This document shows positions 18,711 through 24,222 of a stretch of 24,222 nucleotides of DNA, in pieces. The stretch is from Daphnia carinata (lineage: Eukaryota; Arthropoda; Branchiopoda; Diplostraca; Daphniidae), in the NCBI RefSeq assembly GCF_022539665.2, contig NW_026712535.1, forward strand, positions 1 to 24,222, in the 5' to 3' direction. Position 1 is the first letter of the stretch, and every line of letters starts with the position of its first letter. Both the position numbers and the translations under genes were made by a program. The notes under the pieces are model-generated. The model saw only the letters and a list, made by a program, of their open reading frames with translations. It had not been told where the DNA came from and ran no database searches.

Positions 18711-18830
18711 GTCAACGGCCATACCACGTAGAACAAACCTTGTCTCGTCAGCTCCAGGAAGTTAAGCTACGTCGGGTTCCGTTAGTACCTAGATGGGTGA
18801 CCGCTTGGGAATACGGGATGCTGTTGGCAT
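18711..18830 (+). rRNA. 5S ribosomal RNA, unit 34
   Basis: Identical to the reference copy; B patch CATATCCTTCC. Confidence 0.97.
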
Positions 18831-19174
18831 CAAAACTTTTATATCCACCTAGCCGTTTTTGGATGAATCACAGGGAAGTACGAACCATCTCGCGGTAAAT
18901 TCTAGTATTTTCTAAAACGCCACCTAGTGGTCAGTTTTTAAATTTCATCTTCTATAAGCTAAAGGTATTTTAAAACGAAATACAAAAAGAATGGTGCATT
19001 TCCGTGAGAAAAGTGACCTCTTTAAAGAAAGTGAATTTTATTTGTTTGCATTTTTGTGGTTGACCGAACGCGATGGTTACCAGTCCAATATCCTTAACTA
19101 TATAAATCAATTGTACTTGTGCTGGTTTTAATGGACATTACTGGAGTGTATTCATTTTATTTTGGAACTGAATT

Positions 19175-19294
19175 GTCAACGGCCATACCACGTAGAACAA
19201 ACCTTGTCTCGTCAGCTCCAGGAAGTTAAGCTACGTCGGGTTCCGTTAGTACCTAGATGGGTGACCGCTTGGGAATACGGGATGCTGTTGGCAT
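19175..19294 (+). rRNA. 5S ribosomal RNA, unit 35
   Basis: Identical to the reference copy; A spacer. Confidence 0.97.
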
Positions 19295-19638
19295 CAAAAC
19301 TTTTATATCCACCTAGCCGTTTTTGGATGAATCACAGGGAAGTACGAACCATCTCGCGGTAAATTCTAGTATTTTCTAAAACGCCACCTAGTGGTCAGTT
19401 TTTAAATTTCATCTTCTATAAGCTAAAGGTATTTTAAAACGAAATACAAAAAGAATGGTGCATTTCCGTGAGAAAAGTGACCTCTTTAAAGAAAGTGAAT
19501 TTTATTTGTTTGCATTTTTGTGGTTGACCGAACGCGATGGTTACCAGTCCAATATCCTTAACTATATAAATCAATTGTACTTGTGCTGGTTTTAATGGAC
19601 ATTACTGGAGTGTATTCATTTTATTTTGGAACTGAATT

Positions 19639-19758
19639 GTCAACGGCCATACCACGTAGAACAAACCTTGTCTCGTCAGCTCCAGGAAGTTAAGCTACGT
19701 CGGGTTCCGTTAGTACCTAGATGGGTGACCGCTTGGGAATACGGGATGCTGTTGGCAT
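19639..19758 (+). rRNA. 5S ribosomal RNA, unit 36
   Basis: Identical to the reference copy; A spacer with TATATAAATC. Confidence 0.97.
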
Positions 19759-20102
19759 CAAAACTTTTATATCCACCTAGCCGTTTTTGGATGAATCACA
19801 GGGAAGTACGAACCATCTCGCGGTAAATTCTAGTATTTTCTAAAACGCCACCTAGTGGTCAGTTTTTAAATTTCATCTTCTATAAGCTAAAGGTATTTTA
19901 AAACGAAATACAAAAAGAATGGTGCATTTCCGTGAGAAAAGTGACCTCTTTAAAGAAAGTGAATTTTATTTGTTTGCATTTTTGTGGTTGACCGAACGCG
20001 ATGGTTACCAGTCCAATATCCTTAACTATATCAATCAATTGTACTTGTGCTGGTTTTAATGGACATTACTGGAGTGTATTCATTTTATTTTGGAACTGAA
20101 TT

Positions 20103-20222
20103 GTCAACGGCCATACCACGTAGAACAAACCTTGTCTCGTCAGCTCCAGGAAGTTAAGCTACGTCGGGTTCCGTTAGTACCTAGATGGGTGACCGCTTGG
20201 GAATACGGGATGCTGTTGGCAT
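20103..20222 (+). rRNA. 5S ribosomal RNA, unit 37
   Basis: Identical to the reference copy. A spacer with TATATCAATC; counterpart of unit 27, 4646 bases away. Confidence 0.97.
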
Positions 20223-20568
20223 CAAAACTTTTATATCCACCTAGCCGTTTTTGGATGAATCACAGGGAAGTACGAACCATCTCGCGGTAAATTCTAGTAT
20301 TTTCTAAAACGCCACCTAGTGGTCAGTTTTTAAATTTCATATCCTTCCACCTAAAGGGTTTTGTAAAACGAGAACACAAAAGGTATGGTACATTTCCGTG
20401 AGAAAAGTGACCTCTTTAAAGAAAGTGAATTTTATTTGTTTGCATTTTTGTGGTTGACCGAACGCGATGGTTACCAGTCCAATATCCTTAACTATATAAA
20501 TCAATTGTACTTGTGCTGGTTTTAATGGACATTACTGGAGTGTATTCATTTTATTTTGGAACTGAATT

Positions 20569-20688
20569 GTCAACGGCCATACCACGTAGAACAAACCTTG
20601 TCTCGTCAGCTCCAGGAAGTTAAGCTACGTCGGGTTCCGTTAGTACCTAGATGGGTGACCGCTTGGGAATACGGGATGCTGTTGGCAT
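20569..20688 (+). rRNA. 5S ribosomal RNA, unit 38
   Basis: Identical to the reference copy. B patch with TTTTGTAAAACG; counterpart of unit 28. Confidence 0.97.
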
Positions 20689-21032
20689 CAAAACTTTTAT
20701 ATCCACCTAGCCGTTTTTGGATGAATCACAGGGAAGTACGAACCATCTCGCGGTAAATTCTAGTATTTTCTAAAACGCCACCTAGTGGTCAGTTTTTAAA
20801 TTTCATCTTCTATAAACTAAAGGTATTTTAAAACGAAATACAAAAAGAATGGTGCATTTCCGTGAGAAAAGTGACCTCTTTAAAGAAAGTGAATTTTATT
20901 TGTTTGCATTTTTGTGGTTGACCGAACGCGATGGTTACCAGTCCAATATCCTCAACTATATAAATCAATTGTACTTGTGCTGGTTTTAATGGACATTACT
21001 GGAGTGTATTCATTTTATTTTGGAACTGAATT

Positions 21033-21152
21033 GTCAACGGCCATACCACGTAGAACAAACCTTGTCTCGTCAGCTCCAGGAAGTTAAGCTACGTCGGGTT
21101 CCGTTAGTACCTAGATGGGTGACCGCTTGGGAATACGGGATGCTGTTGGCAT
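21033..21152 (+). rRNA. 5S ribosomal RNA, unit 39
   Basis: Identical to the reference copy. A spacer with CCTCAACTATA; counterpart of unit 29. Confidence 0.97.
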
Positions 21153-21496
21153 CAAAACTTTTATATCCACCTAGCCGTTTTTGGATGAATCACAGGGAAG
21201 TACGAACCATCTCGCGGTAAATTCTAGTATTTTCTAAAACGCCACCTAGTGGTCAGTTTTTAAATTTCATCTTCTATAAGCTAAAGGTATTTTAAAACGA
21301 AATACAAAAAGAATGGTGCATTTCCGTGAGAAAAGTGACCTCTTTAAAGAAAGTGAATTTTATTTGTTTGCATTTTTGTGGTTGACCGAACGCGATGGTT
21401 ACCAGTCCAATATCCTTAACTATATAAATCAATTGTACTTGTGCTGGTTTTAATGGACATTACTGGAGTGTATTCATTTTATTTTGGAACTGAATT

Positions 21497-21616
21497 GTCA
21501 ACGGCCATACCACGTAGAACAAACCTTGTCTCGTCAGCTCCAGGAAGTTAAGCTACGTCGGGTTCCGTTAGTACCTAGATGGGTGACCGCTTGGGAATAC
21601 GGGATGCTGTTGGCAT
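21497..21616 (+). rRNA. 5S ribosomal RNA, unit 40
   Basis: Identical to the reference copy; A spacer; counterpart of unit 30. Confidence 0.97.
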
Positions 21617-21960
21617 CAAAACTTTTATATCCACCTAGCCGTTTTTGGATGAATCACAGGGAAGTACGAACCATCTCGCGGTAAATTCTAGTATTTTCTA
21701 AAACGCCACCTAGTGGTCAGTTTTTAAATTTCATCTTCTATAAGCTAAAGGTATTTTAAAACGAAATACAAAAAGAATGGTGCATTTCCGTGAGAAAAGT
21801 GACCTCTTTAAAGAAAGTGAATTTTATTTGTTTGCATTTTTGTGGTTGACCGAACGCGATGGTTACCAGTCCAATATCCTTAACTATATCAATCAATTGT
21901 ACTTGTGCTGGTTTTAATGGACATTACTGGAGTGTATTCATTTTATTTTGGAACTGAATT

Positions 21961-22080
21961 GTCAACGGCCATACCACGTAGAACAAACCTTGTCTCGTCA
22001 GCTCCAGGAAGTTAAGCTACGTCGGGTTCCGTTAGTACCTAGATGGGTGACCGCTTGGGAATACGGGATGCTGTTGGCAT
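21961..22080 (+). rRNA. 5S ribosomal RNA, unit 41
   Basis: Identical to the reference copy. A spacer with TATATCAATC; counterpart of unit 31. Confidence 0.97.
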
Positions 22081-22426
22081 CAAAACTTTTATATCCACCT
22101 AGCCGTTTTTGGATGAATCACAGGGAAGTACGAACCATCTCGCGGTAAATTCTAGTATTTTCTAAAACGCCACCTAGTGGTCAGTTTTTAAATTTCATGT
22201 CCTTCCACCTAAAGGGTTTTTTAAAACGAGAACACAAAAGGTATGGTACATTTCCGTGAGAAAAGTGACCTCTTTAAAGAAAGTGAATTTTATTTGTTTG
22301 CATTTTTGTGGTTGACCGAACGCGATGGTTACCAGTCCAATATCCTTCACTATATAAATCAATTGTACTTGTGCTGGTTTTAATGGACATTACTGGAGTG
22401 TATTCTTTTTTTTTTGGAACTGAATT

Positions 22427-22546
22427 GTCAACGGCCATACCACGTAGAACAAACCTTGTCTCGTCAGCTCCAGGAAGTTAAGCTACGTCGGGTTCCGTTA
22501 GTACCTAGATGGGTGACCGCTTGGGAATACGGGATGCTGTTGGCAT
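22427..22546 (+). rRNA. 5S ribosomal RNA, unit 42
   Basis: Identical to the reference copy. Counterpart of unit 32 by position, but its B spacer is the left-end form (CATGTCC, CTTCAC, T10), so it was probably converted after the block duplication. Confidence 0.97.
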
Positions 22547-22890
22547 CAAAACTTTTATATCCACCTAGCCGTTTTTGGATGAATCACAGGGAAGTACGAA
22601 CCATCTCGCGGTAAATTCTAGTATTTTCTAAAACGCCACCTAGTGGTCAGTTTTTAAATTTCATCTTCTATAAACTAAAGGTATTTTAAAACGAAATACA
22701 AAAAGAATGGTGCATTTCCGTGAGAAAAGTGACCTCTTTAAAGAAAGTGAATTTTATTTGTTTGCATTTTTGTGGTTGACCGAACGCGATGGTTACCAGT
22801 CCAATATCCTCAACTATATAAATCAATTGTACTTGTGCTGGTTTTAATGGACATTACTGGAGTGTATTCATTTTATTTTGGAACTGAATT

Positions 22891-23010
22891 GTCAACGGCC
22901 ATACCACGTAGAACAAACCTTGTCTCGTCAGCTCCAGGAAGTTAAGCTACGTCGGGTTCCGTTAGTACCTAGATGGGTGACCGCTTGGGAATACGGGATG
23001 CTGTTGGCAT
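22891..23010 (+). rRNA. 5S ribosomal RNA, unit 43
   Basis: Identical to the reference copy. A spacer with CCTCAACTATA; counterpart of unit 33. Confidence 0.97.
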
Positions 23011-23356
23011 CAAAACTTTTATATCCACCTAGCCGTTTTTGGATGAATCACAGGGAAGTACGAACCATCTCGCGGTAAATTCTAGTATTTTCTAAAACGC
23101 CACCTAGTGGTCAGTTTTTAAATTTCATGTCCTTCCACCTAAAGGGTTTTTTAAAACGAGAACACAAAAGGTATGGTACATTTCCGTGAGAAAAGTGACC
23201 TCTTTAAAGAAAGTGAATTTTATTTGTTTGCATTTTTGTGGTTGACCGAACGCGGTGGTTACCAGTCCAATATCCTTCACTATATAAATCAATTGTACTT
23301 GTGCTGGTTTTAATGGACATTACTGGAGTGTATTCTTTTTTTTTTGGAACTGAATT

Positions 23357-23476
23357 GTCAACGGCCATACCACGTAGAACAAACCTTGTCTCGTCAGCTC
23401 CAGGAAGTTAAGCTACGTCGGGTTCCGTTAGTACCTAGATGGGTGACCGCTTGGGAATACGGGATGCTGTTGGCAT
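23357..23476 (+). rRNA. 5S ribosomal RNA, unit 44
   Basis: Identical to the reference copy. Full left-end B spacer (CATGTCC, CGGTGG, CTTCAC, T10), unlike its positional counterpart unit 34. Confidence 0.97.
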
Positions 23477-23820
23477 CAAAACTTTTATATCCACCTAGCC
23501 GTTTTTGGATGAATCACAGGGAAGTACGAACCATCTCGCGGTAAATTCTAGTATTTTCTAAAACGCCACCTAGTGGTCAGTTTTTAAATTTCATCTTCTA
23601 TAAACTAAAGGTATTTTAAAACGAAATACAAAAAGAATGGTGCATTTCCGTGAGAAAAGTGACCTCTTTAAAGAAAGTGAATTTTATTTGTTTGCATTTT
23701 TGTGGTTGACCGAACGCGATGGTTACCAGTCCAATATCCTTAACTATATAAATCAATTGTACTTGTGCTGGTTTTAATGGACATTACTGGAGTGTATTCA
23801 TTTTATTTTGGAACTGAATT

Positions 23821-23940
23821 GTCAACGGCCATACCACGTAGAACAAACCTTGTCTCGTCAGCTCCAGGAAGTTAAGCTACGTCGGGTTCCGTTAGTACCT
23901 AGATGGGTGACCGCTTGGGAATACGGGATGCTGTTGGCAT
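23821..23940 (+). rRNA. 5S ribosomal RNA, unit 45
   Basis: Identical to the reference copy; A spacer. A B-type spacer follows and runs to the window end. Confidence 0.97.
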
Positions 23941-24222
23941 CAAAACTTTTATATCCACCTAGCCGTTTTTGGATGAATCACAGGGAAGTACGAACCATCT
24001 CGCGGTAAATTCTAGTATTTTCTAAAACGCCACCTAGTGGTCAGTTTTTAAATTTCATGTCCTTCCACCTAAAGGGTTTTTTAAAACGAGAACACAAAAG
24101 GTATGGTACATTTCCGTGAGAAAAGTGACCTCTTTAAAGAAAGTGAATTTTATTTGTTTGCATTTTTGTGGTTGACCGAACGCGGTGGTTACCAGTCCAA
24201 TATCCTTCACTATATAAATCAA

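Larger units (their letters stand above)
15215..24050 (+). repeat. Ten-unit higher-order repeat, 4646-base period, two copies
   Basis: Units 27-35 and 37-45 match in order of spacer type (A B A A A B A B A). They also match in rare point markers: TTTTGTAAAACG in the second unit of each block, CCTCAAC in the third and seventh, TATATCAATC in the first and fifth. Every pair is exactly 4646 bases apart, that is seven 464-base plus three 466-base units. Differences are clustered in the last two B units and a G/A in the A patch. Confidence 0.8.
7308..24222 (+). repeat. 5S rDNA tandem array, right segment
   Basis: Thirty-six 5S genes lie head-to-tail, resuming in mid-spacer immediately after the transposon and ending in a B-type spacer at the window edge. 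Spacings are 464 or 466 bases, apart from one of 461 (a 3-base loss near 8250) and one of 465 (an extra A near 12000). Between the genes at about 15457 and 23821 the order of spacer types and point markers repeats with a period of ten units (4646 bases). The array runs off the right edge, so its full length is unknown. Confidence 0.97.

Noticed and set aside
1-24222. CRISPR-like array
   Set aside because: The repeats are 464-466 bases with a 5S gene inside, not short repeats with unique spacers, and there are introns and no cas genes.

Overview
The window is eukaryotic nuclear DNA, probably from an invertebrate animal and most likely an arthropod. The support is an animal-type 5S rRNA sequence, short GT-AG introns of about 56-75 bases, and a CTCF-like motif in every repeat. 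I cannot name the species. There are no bacterial operons, Shine-Dalgarno sites, CRISPR arrays or tRNAs.

Layout. Almost the whole window (1-4273 and 7308-24222) is a head-to-tail array of 5S rDNA units of 464 or 466 bases, all on the + strand. It holds 45 complete 120-nt 5S genes plus partial spacer at each end. Each unit contains a 5S gene, a T-run terminator, a strongly conserved CTCF-like motif, a patch of about 45 bases that exists in two versions (A and B), and a conserved upstream spacer with TATATAAA. Forty-three of the 45 gene bodies look identical. One copy (2199-2318) differs at five positions and one (8023-8142) at one. The 66-codon open frame recurring in every unit is a by-product of the 5S gene and is not protein coding.

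Insertion. At 4274-7307 one unit is split by a 3034-base DNA transposon. It has 12-base perfect terminal inverted repeats, a CT dinucleotide target duplication, subterminal repeats, and an internal spliced gene of about six exons (5364-6583). That gene could encode a Cys/His-rich, basic nuclear protein, but one or two reading-frame breaks suggest decay. The insertion lies inside the CTCF-like motif and destroys that one copy. Removing the element plus one CT leaves exactly one 464-base unit.

Evolution of the array. The A and B spacer versions are interleaved and partly recombined. A ten-unit block repeats with a 4646-base period in the right half. One junction carries a 102-base internal duplication. 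Together these record unequal crossing-over and gene conversion. The most interesting signals are the periodic CTCF-like motif, the unclassified transposon that hit it, and the lone divergent 5S gene.
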